Shown here: in pieces, positions 17,801 through 27,633 of the stretch
Layout: each line of letters opens with the position of its first letter
Numbering within the stretch: position 1 is the stretch's first letter
Assembly: GCA_001802865.1 (NCBI GenBank)
Contig: MHAF01000173.1
Coordinates: 1-56,176, forward strand
Length of the DNA: 56,176 bases
Direction of reading: 5' to 3'
DNA from: Ignavibacteria bacterium RBG_16_34_14
GTDB taxonomy: Bacteria > Bacteroidota > Ignavibacteria > Ignavibacteriales > Ignavibacteriaceae
Notes under the pieces: model-generated
Databases searched by the model: none
What the model was told of the DNA's origin: nothing
The model's input: the letters and a program-made list of their open reading frames with translations, nothing else
Program-made: the position numbers and the translations under genes

Positions 17801-18475
17801 TTATTTCTCATTTATTTCTAATTCGTTTATAATTTCTTTTGTGAAACTTTTTTCCTGTTTTAATTCATCTCCAGGCATTAGTCCGAAATCAAACCCGAGT
17901 ATTTTCAAGATTAGCTGAAGAGGAAAGCGGTATATCAAAGCATAATCGCGGGAACTTTCGAGCAAAGTCTTGTAATGCTTTTTGTAGGAAATATTCCTCT
18001 GCCTTATCCGTTCAGACGCGAAATCACTTATAATTTTATTAAGAGCAGGTAGAATTATTTTCTTAACAAGCTCAAGCCTTATCAGATTATCCTTCATACG
18101 CGGAAGCAGCTTTAAAAGATTTGGCAGATGATCGGCTAATTCAGTACCGCAATTATTTTCGACGGCAAGATGTTCTTTATTAAGATTAGCAAGGAGAGCA
18201 CCTCTCTTATAATCATCTCCGAACAGAACATATCCGGTATCCAGAGTGGTAATTGCCTGAACATCAAACGTACGTGTATAGATTTCTTCCATCTGGCTTA
18301 AAGTTGACGAAGATACACATTCTGTAAAAGTCTCCAGGTATTCAAGAAGTTCAGGATGAAATTCCCTGACAATATTTTCAGCAAGTTTTAAATCCGTTAG
18401 TAAAGCCGGATGAGGATATTTAAATATTCTGCTCAGAATATCATACTTTTTAATATTCAGTTCTTCCATTTTCAT
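17801..18475 (-). CDS. narJ: Nitrate reductase assembly chaperone NarJ
   Basis: 224 aa, all-helical TorD/NarJ-family protein. Visible family segments are 'DILSRIFKYPHPALLTDL', 'EEIYTRTFDVQAITTLDTGY' with 'LFGDDYKRGALLANL', and 'NELADHLPNLLKLL'-like text ('ELADHLPNLLKLLPRM'). Soluble; needed for Mo cofactor insertion into NarG before the complex docks on NarI, and not part of the final enzyme. The position between narH and narI is the canonical one. Confidence 0.92.
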   Translation of the reverse strand: MKMEELNIKKYDILSRIFKYPHPALLTDLKLAENIVREFHPELLEYLETFTECVSSSTLSQMEEIYTRTFDVQAITTLDTGYVLFGDDYKRGALLANLNKEHLAVENNCGTELADHLPNLLKLLPRMKDNLIRLELVKKIILPALNKIISDFASERIRQRNISYKKHYKTLLESSRDYALIYRFPLQLILKILGFDFGLMPGDELKQEKSFTKEIINELEINEK

Positions 18476-18487
18476 ATTTATTTAAGA

Positions 18488-20038
18488 TTAAGAAATACGT
18501 GACGGTTTTTCTTTAAAACCAAAACCTGCCGAACCTCTTGTATCACCGGTGTATTCCAGCATTTCAATTGCCTGTTCACGGTGAGCAGGCGGAATAACGA
18601 ACCTGTCATCAAATTTTGCTAACGAAGTAAGGTAGTAAATGGCATCAGCCATTTCAGAGCTCAGATTAACATCACTGAGAACTTTATCTGCTTTCTGATT
18701 GGAAACATCGCCAACAGTCACTCTTCTTCGGTGAATCCTTACAGCCATAAGTTTTTTCAAAACAGATTTAATTGAATTTTCATCTCCGCCTGTAAGCAGA
18801 TTTGCCATGTATTTAAGTGGGAACCTTGCTCTCTCTACATTTTGCCAGAGTTCCTCAGTGCTTGTATCGTAAAGCCATTTATCATTCCATACCTTGGCAA
18901 TTGAATCAAATTTTTCAGTTTGTTCTTTGCTTTGTTCAGTAACTGATGCCATAACAGGAAGTAATGGCGGAACATAGAAAAGCATCGGAAGAGTTCTGAA
19001 TTCAGGATGCAGAGGCAGAGCAAGTCCCCAGCTTTTTACAAATTTATAAACTGGGGAATATTGTGCAGCATTTATAGTTGTATCAGCAACACCGTTTGAC
19101 TTTGCATCTTTAATTACCTCAGGGTCGAATGGATCTAAAATTAAATTCATCTGTTTTGATATTAATTCATCGTCGTTTGCAGAAGCCGCATCCTTTATTT
19201 TATCAGCATCATAAAGCAGAATTCCTAAGTAGCGGATTCGTCCGACACACGAATGCATGCATGCAGGTGCTAATCCGGCTTCCAGCCGGGGGTAACATAA
19301 AATACATTTTTCCGACTTTCCTGTGTGCCAGTTGTAATAAGATTTTTTATATGGACAGGCAGTTACGCACATTCTCCACGCGCGACAAACTTTCTGGTTT
19401 ATAAGTACAACACCATCTTCGCCTCTTTTATAAATTGCTCCTGAGGGGCAAGATGCAACACAGGCAGGATTCAGGCAGTGATTGCAGATTCTCGGCAAAT
19501 AAAAGAAAGCCATTCTTTCAAGCTGAAACATTGCATCTCTTTCGGCAGGGGAAAGTGATGCAAGATTCGGATCGTTGCGTGCATAATCCGGAGTTCCGCT
19601 TAAATCATCATCCCAGTTTGGTCCTGCTTTAATATCAATCGGTTCACCGGTAATTAAGGATATAGGTCTTGCAGTCGGCTGGTCATCTCCTTCAGGAGAT
19701 TCGATCAGGTCTGTATATTTGTATGTCCAGGGTTCATAATAGTCATCTATAACCGGCAGATGCGGATTGTGGAATATGTTCAGCAAACCTTTATACTTTC
19801 CGGAACCGCGAAGAGAAATTTCTCCGGTGAAATTCTTTTTCCAGCCACCCTTGTAAACAGACTGATCTTCCCATTTTGTAGGGTAGCCGGTGCCCGGTTT
19901 TGTTTCAACATTATTCCACCACATATATTCGGCACCCTTTCGGTCTGTCCAAATGTTTTTACATGCAATTGAACAAGTGTGGCAGCCAATGCATTTATCG
20001 AGGTGAAAGACCATTGATATTTGTGCTCTTACATCCAT
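18488..20038 (-). CDS. narH: Respiratory nitrate reductase beta subunit NarH
   Basis: 516 aa electron-transfer subunit with four Fe-S clusters. Cluster motifs: 'DKCIGCHTCSIACKNIW' near the N-terminus, 'CNHCLNPACVASCPSGAI', and 'CRAWRMCVTACPYKK', where Trp replaces one Cys. That replacement is the NarH hallmark and makes this cluster 3Fe-4S. 'CILCYPRLEAGLAPACMHSC' completes the set. The NarH-specific 'MWWNNVETKPGTGYP' segment is present. It bridges NarI haems and the NarG FS0 cluster on the cytoplasmic side. Confidence 0.96.
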   Translation of the reverse strand: MDVRAQISMVFHLDKCIGCHTCSIACKNIWTDRKGAEYMWWNNVETKPGTGYPTKWEDQSVYKGGWKKNFTGEISLRGSGKYKGLLNIFHNPHLPVIDDYYEPWTYKYTDLIESPEGDDQPTARPISLITGEPIDIKAGPNWDDDLSGTPDYARNDPNLASLSPAERDAMFQLERMAFFYLPRICNHCLNPACVASCPSGAIYKRGEDGVVLINQKVCRAWRMCVTACPYKKSYYNWHTGKSEKCILCYPRLEAGLAPACMHSCVGRIRYLGILLYDADKIKDAASANDDELISKQMNLILDPFDPEVIKDAKSNGVADTTINAAQYSPVYKFVKSWGLALPLHPEFRTLPMLFYVPPLLPVMASVTEQSKEQTEKFDSIAKVWNDKWLYDTSTEELWQNVERARFPLKYMANLLTGGDENSIKSVLKKLMAVRIHRRRVTVGDVSNQKADKVLSDVNLSSEMADAIYYLTSLAKFDDRFVIPPAHREQAIEMLEYTGDTRGSAGFGFKEKPSRIS

Positions 20039-20089
20039 AACTGATTATTTCCTGCTAATTATAAAACAGAGTTAATAAGATTCTTTTAT

Positions 20090-23000
20090 TTAAAAAACTA
20101 CTTTAGTCATTTTCTTTACAACCACATGCGTATCTCTTTGAGGAGCTGTTGGTCCCCAGTAATTAAAGTGATACGTAAACTGACCGTAGCCGCCGGCAAG
20201 CAAATTCGGTTTAAGATGAGTACGTGTAAAGCTATTATGGCCACCGGCTCTTTTATTTCCTCTTACCTGCGATTTTGGAATAGTAACGGTTCGCTCCGGA
20301 ACATGGTATACAATGCATACACCTTTAGGAATTCTTGAGCTTACAACCGCTCTTGTGCAAAAAACACCATGGTCGTTATAAACTTCCACCCAGTCGTTAT
20401 CATTAATATTCAACTCTTTAGCATCTTCTTCATTTATCCAGCAGGGTTCGCAGCCTCGTGAGAGTGTAAGCATCCTGAGGTTTTCCATATATGTTGAGTG
20501 AATATGCCATTTCCCATGAGGAGTAAGGCAGTTTAAAATTTTGGCACTTCCATCTTTCAAAGTTTCTCTAAGATCACCATAAACTTCGGGCTTTGGTGAA
20601 GGTTTATATGTAGGAAGATTTTCGCCGAAAGCGATATACATTTCATGATCAAGATAAAAATGCTGTCTGCCTGTTAATGTTCTCCATGGAACTAATCTCT
20701 CAACGTTGTAAGTGAATGCAGAATAGGCACGCCCGTTATTCATCAAACCTGACCAGACCGGAGAAGTATTGTACCTTCGCGGCTGTGCCTGGAGATCTGC
20801 ATAAGTCATTTTTACATCACGGCTGCCATCACCCAAATCTGCCAGCACCAAACCGGTTTTCTTCTCCATATATTTGTATGCCCGTACTGTAAGCTCACCA
20901 TTTGTTAATGAAGAAAGATGAAGAACTGCATTTGCTGCCCATACATCTTCTTTAATTGATGGAAGAATCTTACCGTTAAGCTTTTCTTTCGGGAAAGAAG
21001 GTGAAGTAATCATTTCGTCGTAGAAATCTTCACATTTATAATGATTGCCATGAGCTCCAAGACCTTTTGCTTTTACATTCTCTCCAAGCGTTATAAATTT
21101 ATCATAAAGCTTAGTGTAGTCGCGTTCAATAATTACTAATTTCTGAGTTGTCTTTCCCGGAACGGGTTCGCATTCACCTTTATACCAGTCTTTTATTGAA
21201 GGCTGTGTAATCTCATCAGCAGAATCATGAGATAAAGGAACAGTTACCACATCTTTTCTTGGCTGAGAAAAAGTTTTCTTTGCAACTTCAGATGTTACCC
21301 TGGTAATCTCCCTGAAAATTTCCCAGTCGGTTTTGGATTCCCATACAGGGGCAACTGCTGCAGAAAGAGGATGAATGAACGAATGTAAATCGGTGCTGTT
21401 CAAATCAGCTTTTTCATACCAGGATGCAGCCGGTAAAACAATGTCGGAATAGAGAGCAGAGGAATCCATTCTGAAATTAAGATCAACAACAAGATCCATT
21501 TTGCCAATAGGTGCACCATCATGCCAATTAACTTCGTTGGTTTTTTCATCAACAATATCTTTTGCAATTAAATTAGAATGCGTGCCCAAATAATGCTTAA
21601 GCGCATATTCATGCCCTTTCATACTGCCCATTATTGCATTACCCCTCCATATATACCATAGGCGGGGAAAGTTTTCTTCTGCGTCGGGGTCGCCTGCAGA
21701 AAAATGAATTTCCTTATTCTTTAGTTTATTCAGCACATATTGTTTTATTTCTTCATCGTTTTTTGCATCATTCTTTACAGCTTCGTCACACAAATCGAGA
21801 GGATTAACATTGAACTGAGGATAGAAAGGCATCCAACCCATTCTTACAGATTTATATATCAGATCTGCGTGATGCCCTCTTGTTAATTCGTTATCGGGAA
21901 CTTTGTTGTATTTGGAAAAATGACCATCGTAACGGTATTGACAAGTATTTATATAATGCCAGAGAGGAGTTTGCTGGAGTCTGGATGCATCATTCCAGTC
22001 GCGTGCAAAAGCAATGGCTGCCCAGGAATCTGAAGGGGCTAACTTTTCCTGGCCAACATAGTGATTTAATCCGCCGCCGTTTTTACCGACACAGCCGCAA
22101 AGCATCAGAGCCATAATTCCGGCACGATACATCAGGTTATTATGGTACCAGTGATTTACTCCGGCGCCAATAATAATCATGCATTTACCTTCTGTAACTA
22201 ATGCTGTACCAGCCCACTCTCTGGCAAACTGAATGAGTGTATTCGCACTAACCCCTGTGAAAATTTCCTGCCAGGCAGGAGTGTATGCAGCATCTTTATC
22301 GGTATAATCTATTGGATAGTTACCCTGCAAACCACGGTTAACTCCGTATTGCGCCATAAGTAAATCATATACGGTAACAGCAAGAACCTTTCTTCCATCT
22401 GCAGTTTGAATATATTTTACTGGAACACCCCTCAGTGTGGTTTTATCATAAGCAAAATCATTAAACTGCACCTGTAATATCTCATCAGCATGATCAATAA
22501 GACTACATAACGGATCATAGAGAGTATCATCCAAGCCATCTTCAAACTTCATGTTCCATTTGCCGGTTTCTTTATCCCATCTGTGTCCCACGCTTCCTTT
22601 AGGCATAACAGGCTTCAGAGAATCTGCATCTATATTTAAAAATTTCCATTCACCGTTTTCAACACTCTTATATTTTTCAATAGCAGCAGCTCTCAATAAT
22701 TTTCCAGGTATATAGCTGCCTTCTTTTGGAACAAGCTCAACCAAGTAAGGTGCGTCTGTATATCTTTTAACATATTCGATGAAGTAAGGAGTTTTCTTCT
22801 GATGGTGGAATTCATTTAATATTACATGAGTAACAGCCATCCAGAAAGCACCATCGCTGCCGGCATGCAAAGGAACCCATTGATCTGCGTATTTAGATGG
22901 CATATTAAGATCGGGAGAAAAGACAACTGTCTTGGTTCCGTTATATCTTGATTCGGCAAAGAAGTGGCAATCGGGTGTTCTTGTCATATTAAGATTTGCG

Positions 23001-23719
23001 CCCATTAAAGCAATCATTTTAGAGTTGTACCAATCCGCACTCTCACAAACATCTGTTTGTTCTCCCCATATTTCAGGTGATGCATTTGGCAGATCGCAGT
23101 ACCAATCGTAAAAACTAAGATTTACTCCACCGAATAACTGTAAGAAGCGGCTGCCTGCCGCATAGCTTAACATAGACATAGCGGGAATAGGAGAGAAACC
23201 GATAACTCTGTCAGGTCCATACTTTTTAGCTGTATAAATATTTGCGGCAGCAATAAGTTCAAGCAATTCATCCCAGGAAGCTCTTCTGAAGCCTCCTTTA
23301 CCACGGGCCTGCTGATACTTACTTCTTTTTTCTTTATCGTTCTGAATATTTTCCCATGCTTTTACAGGATCACCTGTTAATTCTTTTTCTTTTCTAAAAA
23401 GGTCAATCAGTGCACCACGTACCAGGGGGTATTTGATTCTTATAGGACTGTAAAGATACCAGGAAAAAGATATTCCTCTCTGGCATCCGCGTGGTTCATA
23501 AGGCGGAAGGTTTCCTTCAAGAAGAGGATAATCCAGTTGCTGGGTTTCCCATACAACAATTCCATCTTTAACATGGATTTCCCATGAACATCCGCCTGTA
23601 CAGTTTACACCGTGAGTGCTTCTAACAATACGGTCATGTTGAAATCTATTACGGTAAAATTCTTCCCATTGTCTTGTTTGAGGAGAGATTATGTCTTCAA
23701 TCCAGTTCATATTGTTCAA
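20090..23719 (-). CDS. narG: Respiratory nitrate reductase alpha subunit NarG (Mo-bisMGD)
   Basis: 1209 aa catalytic subunit reducing nitrate to nitrite. FS0 4Fe-4S ligands: His36, Cys40 and Cys44 in '[11 protein letters not shown]' and Cys79 in 'EPRGCQRG'. The Mo-ligand Asp is D209 in '[15 protein letters not shown]', followed by the substrate-channel region '[13 protein letters not shown]'. No twin-arginine leader at the N-terminus, so it faces the cytoplasm (nNar type). It needs Mo-bis-MGD, made by the divergent moa/moe/mob operon at 25.7-29.5 kb. First Nar subunit after the cytochrome c gene, 1 bp apart. Confidence 0.97.
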   Translation of the reverse strand: MNNMNWIEDIISPQTRQWEEFYRNRFQHDRIVRSTHGVNCTGGCSWEIHVKDGIVVWETQQLDYPLLEGNLPPYEPRGCQRGISFSWYLYSPIRIKYPLVRGALIDLFRKEKELTGDPVKAWENIQNDKEKRSKYQQARGKGGFRRASWDELLELIAAANIYTAKKYGPDRVIGFSPIPAMSMLSYAAGSRFLQLFGGVNLSFYDWYCDLPNASPEIWGEQTDVCESADWYNSKMIALMGANLNMTRTPDCHFFAESRYNGTKTVVFSPDLNMPSKYADQWVPLHAGSDGAFWMAVTHVILNEFHHQKKTPYFIEYVKRYTDAPYLVELVPKEGSYIPGKLLRAAAIEKYKSVENGEWKFLNIDADSLKPVMPKGSVGHRWDKETGKWNMKFEDGLDDTLYDPLCSLIDHADEILQVQFNDFAYDKTTLRGVPVKYIQTADGRKVLAVTVYDLLMAQYGVNRGLQGNYPIDYTDKDAAYTPAWQEIFTGVSANTLIQFAREWAGTALVTEGKCMIIIGAGVNHWYHNNLMYRAGIMALMLCGCVGKNGGGLNHYVGQEKLAPSDSWAAIAFARDWNDASRLQQTPLWHYINTCQYRYDGHFSKYNKVPDNELTRGHHADLIYKSVRMGWMPFYPQFNVNPLDLCDEAVKNDAKNDEEIKQYVLNKLKNKEIHFSAGDPDAEENFPRLWYIWRGNAIMGSMKGHEYALKHYLGTHSNLIAKDIVDEKTNEVNWHDGAPIGKMDLVVDLNFRMDSSALYSDIVLPAASWYEKADLNSTDLHSFIHPLSAAVAPVWESKTDWEIFREITRVTSEVAKKTFSQPRKDVVTVPLSHDSADEITQPSIKDWYKGECEPVPGKTTQKLVIIERDYTKLYDKFITLGENVKAKGLGAHGNHYKCEDFYDEMITSPSFPKEKLNGKILPSIKEDVWAANAVLHLSSLTNGELTVRAYKYMEKKTGLVLADLGDGSRDVKMTYADLQAQPRRYNTSPVWSGLMNNGRAYSAFTYNVERLVPWRTLTGRQHFYLDHEMYIAFGENLPTYKPSPKPEVYGDLRETLKDGSAKILNCLTPHGKWHIHSTYMENLRMLTLSRGCEPCWINEEDAKELNINDNDWVEVYNDHGVFCTRAVVSSRIPKGVCIVYHVPERTVTIPKSQVRGNKRAGGHNSFTRTHLKPNLLAGGYGQFTYHFNYWGPTAPQRDTHVVVKKMTKVVF

Positions 23720-23720
23720 T

Positions 23721-24602
23721 CTATTTTGTTTTTAATTGTCGTTTATAAATATGATGATTTACGGATTTTCTTTTCCGGTTCCACCATAATAGCCCGAATC
23801 CTCCAAAAAGAACAAATGCGGTTATTATGCCGTTTTTTAAAAAACTATTCTGATAATCTTTATGAGTCCATTGGAAAATAGAATCTTTGTTAGCTTTATA
23901 AAGGAAAGCTGTTAATAAGAAGGCTTCATCCGGAGTAATTGGATTATTGGCATAAGCTGCTGCCATAACAGGAAAAGGCGGATTAGTTATGATTGAATTT
24001 AAAGCCATTTCCCCGCCTAATCTCTTATAAGCAGATGTCAGATCTTTTGCGAGTAATCCTCCGCTTATCAAATTATCATCAACTACATTATGACAACTTA
24101 TACAAGCCGGCCCGTTATTTATTAATCGTATATCCCCACTGAATAATTTCCTTGCTTGAATGAAATCCTCTGCGCGCAATTTACCAATATTAAGTCCTTC
24201 TTTATTTTGTAATTTGAATTGCTCTGTTCCGGATACAGTTTTTGTTTTATCAACTACTATTCCTTCTATGTAGGTTAGAATGCTTTTTATTTGACTCTGG
24301 GAAAGTGTTTGATCAGGCATGATTATTTGGTTGAATTCTTTGAATAAATCAACCGCATCATTATCTCCATTTTTAATAACTGTTTGTGAAGACTTAATAA
24401 AACTTAATAACCATTCTTCCGATCTTCGCTTAGTAACATTAAGTAAGTCCGGACCAACTAATCTTCCTTCGCCAACAGTGTGACAGGCACGACAGATTTG
24501 AATGAACAGTCTTTCACCCTCGGATTGAGCCATACTTTTTGGTAAGAAGATTGAGACAATGGACATTAAAAAAAATAGTTGTAATAAATTTTTCATATAC
24601 AT
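23721..24602 (-). CDS. Membrane-anchored dihaem cytochrome c (NarC-like)
   Basis: 293 aa with a signal peptide (ends near 'KSMAQ'), two class-I cytochrome c domains with haem motifs CRACH and CISCH, and a C-terminal transmembrane helix ('[17 protein letters not shown]') followed by basic residues. Possible distal Met ligands are in '[10 protein letters not shown]' and '[12 protein letters not shown]'. It is the first gene of the nar operon, 1 bp before narG. A cytochrome c gene in this place is known in the narCGHJIK arrangement of Thermus, so it probably routes electrons to or from the Nar complex on the periplasmic side. Start may be the second Met (24596). Confidence 0.88.
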   Translation of the reverse strand: MYMKNLLQLFFLMSIVSIFLPKSMAQSEGERLFIQICRACHTVGEGRLVGPDLLNVTKRRSEEWLLSFIKSSQTVIKNGDNDAVDLFKEFNQIIMPDQTLSQSQIKSILTYIEGIVVDKTKTVSGTEQFKLQNKEGLNIGKLRAEDFIQARKLFSGDIRLINNGPACISCHNVVDDNLISGGLLAKDLTSAYKRLGGEMALNSIITNPPFPVMAAAYANNPITPDEAFLLTAFLYKANKDSIFQWTHKDYQNSFLKNGIITAFVLFGGFGLLWWNRKRKSVNHHIYKRQLKTK

Positions 24603-24828
24603 TATTTGTTATGTGAAATTTTTATAACCGGATAAAAATGTCTGTTTTTATATTAAAAAAATATTATATTAGAGTCAAATAAAAAATCAGATGAATTAGA
24701 TAAATTTTTATGAAGATGTGAATAGAATTTTCATTGAAAGATTTTTTAAATGAACTCCATCAATAAAAAAAATTGAATTTATCTGTGCTGCAAATGATTT
24801 TTTAATTTTCAAAACCTGAGAGGAGATT

Positions 24829-25146
24829 ATGTCACAAATACCAAAACGATTTAAAAAATTTACAGAAGACTATCCTGCCATAGCAAAAGCTTATGATGAA
24901 ATTGGCGATGCGGTTCATGCTGCCGGACCTTTGGATGATAAGACAAGAGCGTTGATCAAGCTGGCTATATCAACCGGCGCAAGAATGGAAGGTGCAGTTC
25001 ATTCTCATGCACGCAAAGCTATTGACGCCGGCTGTACCACTGACGAGCTTAAGCATGTTGCCTTGCTTTCGCTTCCCACCATCGGTCTTCCTTCTATGAT
25101 GGCTGCATTAAGCTGGATTGATGATATTTTTGAGGAGAAGAAATGA
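24829..25146 (+). CDS. AhpD-like / carboxymuconolactone decarboxylase family protein
   Basis: 105 aa, one CMD domain: 'LDDKTRALIKLAISTGARME', then 'HSHARKAIDAGCTTDELKHV'. AhpD peroxidoredox members carry CxxC before the His; here the equivalent stretch is 'GAVHSHARKA' with no cysteine, so thiol peroxidase activity is unlikely. A strong Shine-Dalgarno (GAGAGGAG) precedes ATG. It opens the Moco operon and overlaps the CHR-domain gene by 4 bp (ATGA). Role in this operon unknown. Confidence 0.85.
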   Translation: MSQIPKRFKKFTEDYPAIAKAYDEIGDAVHAAGPLDDKTRALIKLAISTGARMEGAVHSHARKAIDAGCTTDELKHVALLSLPTIGLPSMMAALSWIDDIFEEKK

Positions 25147-25667
25147 TTGAGACATTAATAAAACTTTTTTTGTCTTTTCTTAAAGTCGGTTCCTTTTCAT
25201 TCGGCGGTGCATACTCGCTTATTCCACTTATTGAAAGAGAAGTTGTAACAAACAATCAGTGGCTTTCACAGGAAGAATTTCTGAAAGTACTCGGAGTTGT
25301 TGAAGTATTTCCAGGAGCTATTTCAATTAAATATGCTACTTACACCGGTTACAAGACTGCAGGTGTTGCCGGTATTATTGCAGCAAATCTTGGTAATATG
25401 TTTGTACCTCTAACGATAATGCTCCTGATATTTTATTTCTATTCTGCATTCGAAAAAAACAAGCTGGTGGTAAAGGCTTTTGACGGAATTAAACTGGCTG
25501 TTATTGGAATGATACTGGGTATTATGTTTCAATATTTTATGAATTGGGTAACCGATTTCAAAGGAGTTTTATTTGTTGCCGTGGGGTTATTGCTGGTTCT
25601 TGTTTTAAAACTGCACCCGGCATACATAGTAATAATTGCAGGTATTTTAGGCATTTTAATTCTATAA
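25143..25667 (+). CDS. Single-domain chromate-transporter (CHR) family protein
   Basis: 174 aa, one CHR domain with about five or six transmembrane helices. Family motif 'FLKVGSFSFGGAYSLIPLI' and 'WLSQEEFLKVLGVVEVFPGA' are clear. Full-length ChrA has two such domains; short CHR proteins usually come as adjacent pairs, but no partner half is present here. It is overlapped by the AhpD-like gene and followed by moaA after 6 bp, so it is cotranscribed with Moco biosynthesis. CHR proteins move oxyanions. Transport of molybdate or another oxyanion is an inference from context only. Confidence 0.85.
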   Translation: MIETLIKLFLSFLKVGSFSFGGAYSLIPLIEREVVTNNQWLSQEEFLKVLGVVEVFPGAISIKYATYTGYKTAGVAGIIAANLGNMFVPLTIMLLIFYFYSAFEKNKLVVKAFDGIKLAVIGMILGIMFQYFMNWVTDFKGVLFVAVGLLLVLVLKLHPAYIVIIAGILGILIL

Positions 25668-25673
25668 TCATAA

Positions 25674-26678
25674 ATGAAAAAACTGATTGACAGATTCGGA
25701 AGAGTTCATACATACTTAAGAATTTCTATTACAGATAAATGTAATCTCAACTGTATTTACTGTAACCCGGCTGATTCTGCATTAAGAGGTGATCTATCCG
25801 GTTCAATTCTTTCATACGAAGAGCTTAGTCGCCTGCTTAAAATTTTTGTTGCAGATCTGGGCATTACAAAAATCCGGCTGACCGGCGGTGAGCCGCTCGT
25901 CAGAAAAAATGTAGAAAACTTTTTCAGAATGTTGAAAGAAATAAAAGACAAACATCCTTTTGAGCTAGGTTTAACTACCAATGGAATCTTGCTAAAAGAT
26001 AAAATTGATTTGTTAAAAAATTCGAGGCTGGATAGAATAAATATCAGTCTGGATACACTCCGTAAAGAAAGATTTATCGCAATCACCGGTGCAGATAATA
26101 TTGATGCAGTAATCAAGGGAATCAATAAAGCAGAAGAGATTGGTTACAATCCGGTAAAAATAAATGCCGTTATTATGAAAGGAATAAATGATGACGAGAT
26201 ACACAGCTTCATTGAATTTGTGAAAGACAGGAATTTAAACATCCGCTTTATTGAGTATATGCCCTTCACAAGCAATAGCTGGAACGAAAAAGTTTACATC
26301 AGCTACAAGGAAATAAAAAACATAGTTGAAGAAAATTATTCGCTGGTTGAAATTAAAAACGGAAAGCACAACGTTGCAAAAAACTTTCGTATCGAAGGAC
26401 ATTCCGGAACAGTGAGTTTCATCAGTTCTATTTCCGATCACTTCTGTGACGGCTGCAACCGACTCCGTGTAACAGCATCAGGCAATCTGAAGTTATGTCT
26501 TTTTTCTTCATCAAACAGTGAAATAAAATTAAAAGATTATCTGCGCGATGATAAAATCACAGATGATGAAATTGCTGAATTAATATCATCATCATTACAG
26601 CAAAAAGAGTTAAAGCATCCTGAACTTGATGAACTGCTTACAATGGATAAAAATAATATGCTCAGGATCGGAGGATGA
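25674..26678 (+). CDS. moaA: GTP 3',8-cyclase MoaA
   Basis: 334 aa radical SAM enzyme that starts molybdopterin synthesis by cyclising GTP. N-terminal cluster 'CNLNCIYCNP' (Cx3Cx2C), SAM-binding 'IRLTGGEPLVRKN', and the C-terminal second cluster 'FCDGCNRLRVTASGNLKLCL' are all present. The usual C-terminal Gly-Gly is present ('RIGG'). Overlaps moaC by 4 bp. Confidence 0.96.
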   Translation: MKKLIDRFGRVHTYLRISITDKCNLNCIYCNPADSALRGDLSGSILSYEELSRLLKIFVADLGITKIRLTGGEPLVRKNVENFFRMLKEIKDKHPFELGLTTNGILLKDKIDLLKNSRLDRINISLDTLRKERFIAITGADNIDAVIKGINKAEEIGYNPVKINAVIMKGINDDEIHSFIEFVKDRNLNIRFIEYMPFTSNSWNEKVYISYKEIKNIVEENYSLVEIKNGKHNVAKNFRIEGHSGTVSFISSISDHFCDGCNRLRVTASGNLKLCLFSSSNSEIKLKDYLRDDKITDDEIAELISSSLQQKELKHPELDELLTMDKNNMLRIGG

Positions 26679-27157
26679 AGATGAAAAAATTTTCTCATCT
26701 CGATAGATCAGGAAAAGCTAAAATGGTAGATGTTTCATCAAAGAAACAAACACTACGGACTGCGGAAGCGTTTGCAGAGGTTCAGGTTTCAAAAGAGGTA
26801 TTTGGGAAAATAAAAAGTAATGAAATCCAAAAAGGTGATGTCCTTATAGTTGCTAAAATTGCAGGCATACAGGCAGCGAAAAAAACTTCAGAACTTATCC
26901 CGCTCTGCCATAATATTTTCATTTCTTCAGTGGATGTAAATCTGAATCTTAATGAAAAGAAAAAATCTGTTGAGATAAGATCACTTGCCAAAACTACAGC
27001 ACAAACTGGAATAGAGATGGAAGCGCTAACTGCCGTTAGTGTTGCTGCATTAACAGTTTATGATATGTGCAAAGCACTGGATAAATCAATTACTATAAAA
27101 GAAATAAAGTTGATCAGTAAAACCGGAGGAAAGAGTGGAAAATTTATTAATCAGTGA
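26675..27157 (+). CDS. moaC: Cyclic pyranopterin monophosphate synthase MoaC
   Basis: 160 aa. Family signature 'FSHLDRSGKAKMVDVSSK', 'QAAKKTSELIPLCHNI' (active-site His/Cys region) and 'TGIEMEALTAVSVAALTVYD' are intact, with the basic C-terminal 'SKTGGKSGKF'. It converts the MoaA product to cPMP. It overlaps moaA upstream and the MOSC gene downstream. Confidence 0.96.
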   Translation: MKMKKFSHLDRSGKAKMVDVSSKKQTLRTAEAFAEVQVSKEVFGKIKSNEIQKGDVLIVAKIAGIQAAKKTSELIPLCHNIFISSVDVNLNLNEKKKSVEIRSLAKTTAQTGIEMEALTAVSVAALTVYDMCKALDKSITIKEIKLISKTGGKSGKFINQ

Positions 27158-27632
27158 AAATCCCTTGCATCCATTAAATCCGTGTTCTAGTCATGTTGGA
27201 AAGATCGCAGCTATCTCCATCAGCAAAAAGAAAGGCATACCAAAGTCTAATGTTGATTTTGCACAACTGATCGAAAATCACGGAATAAAAGGTGATGCGC
27301 ACGCAGGAAACTGGCACAGGCAGGTAAGTTTTCTTGCAATGGAAAGCATTAAAACAATGCGTGAAAAAGGATTACCGAAACTTCGTCCTGGTGCCTTTGC
27401 AGAAAACATCACTACAGAATTTATAAATCTTCCCGGTGTACAGGTTGGCAACAAAATTAAAATCGGAAATGAAGTTGAACTTGAAGTTACACAGATAGGA
27501 AAAGAGTGCCATACAAGATGTGCTATCTACTTTAAAGTGGGCGATTGTGTTATGCCGTCCGATGGCATATTTGCAAAGGTAGTTAAAGGCGGAACGATTT
27601 ACGTTTCAGATGAAGTTAGAGTGGAAGATTAA
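27135..27632 (+). CDS. MOSC domain protein
   Basis: 165 aa, compact MOSC domain: 'IENHGIKGDAHAGNWHRQVS', 'LRPGAFAENITTEF', and the conserved Cys region 'VTQIGKECHTRCAI'. MOSC domains bind molybdopterin or transfer sulfur to it (as in Moco sulfurase). It starts with GTG behind a good Shine-Dalgarno (GGAGGAAAGA), overlapping the end of moaC by 23 bp. In other bacteria a MOSC domain of this type is fused to MogA/MoaB. Here it stands alone, and no mogA gene is visible in the window. Confidence 0.9.
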   Translation: MENLLISENPLHPLNPCSSHVGKIAAISISKKKGIPKSNVDFAQLIENHGIKGDAHAGNWHRQVSFLAMESIKTMREKGLPKLRPGAFAENITTEFINLPGVQVGNKIKIGNEVELEVTQIGKECHTRCAIYFKVGDCVMPSDGIFAKVVKGGTIYVSDEVRVED

Positions 27633-27633
27633 A

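Noticed and set aside
18835-22116. Multiple 60-90-aa plus and minus ORFs within narG/narH
   Set aside because: Shadows of the nar genes in other frames, no independent start signals or protein-like composition.
24603-24828. Possible FNR/CRP or Moco riboswitch site in the nar/moa divergent region
   Set aside because: I looked for TTGAT-N4-ATCAA and for a GC-rich structured leader and saw neither; the region is simply AT-rich.
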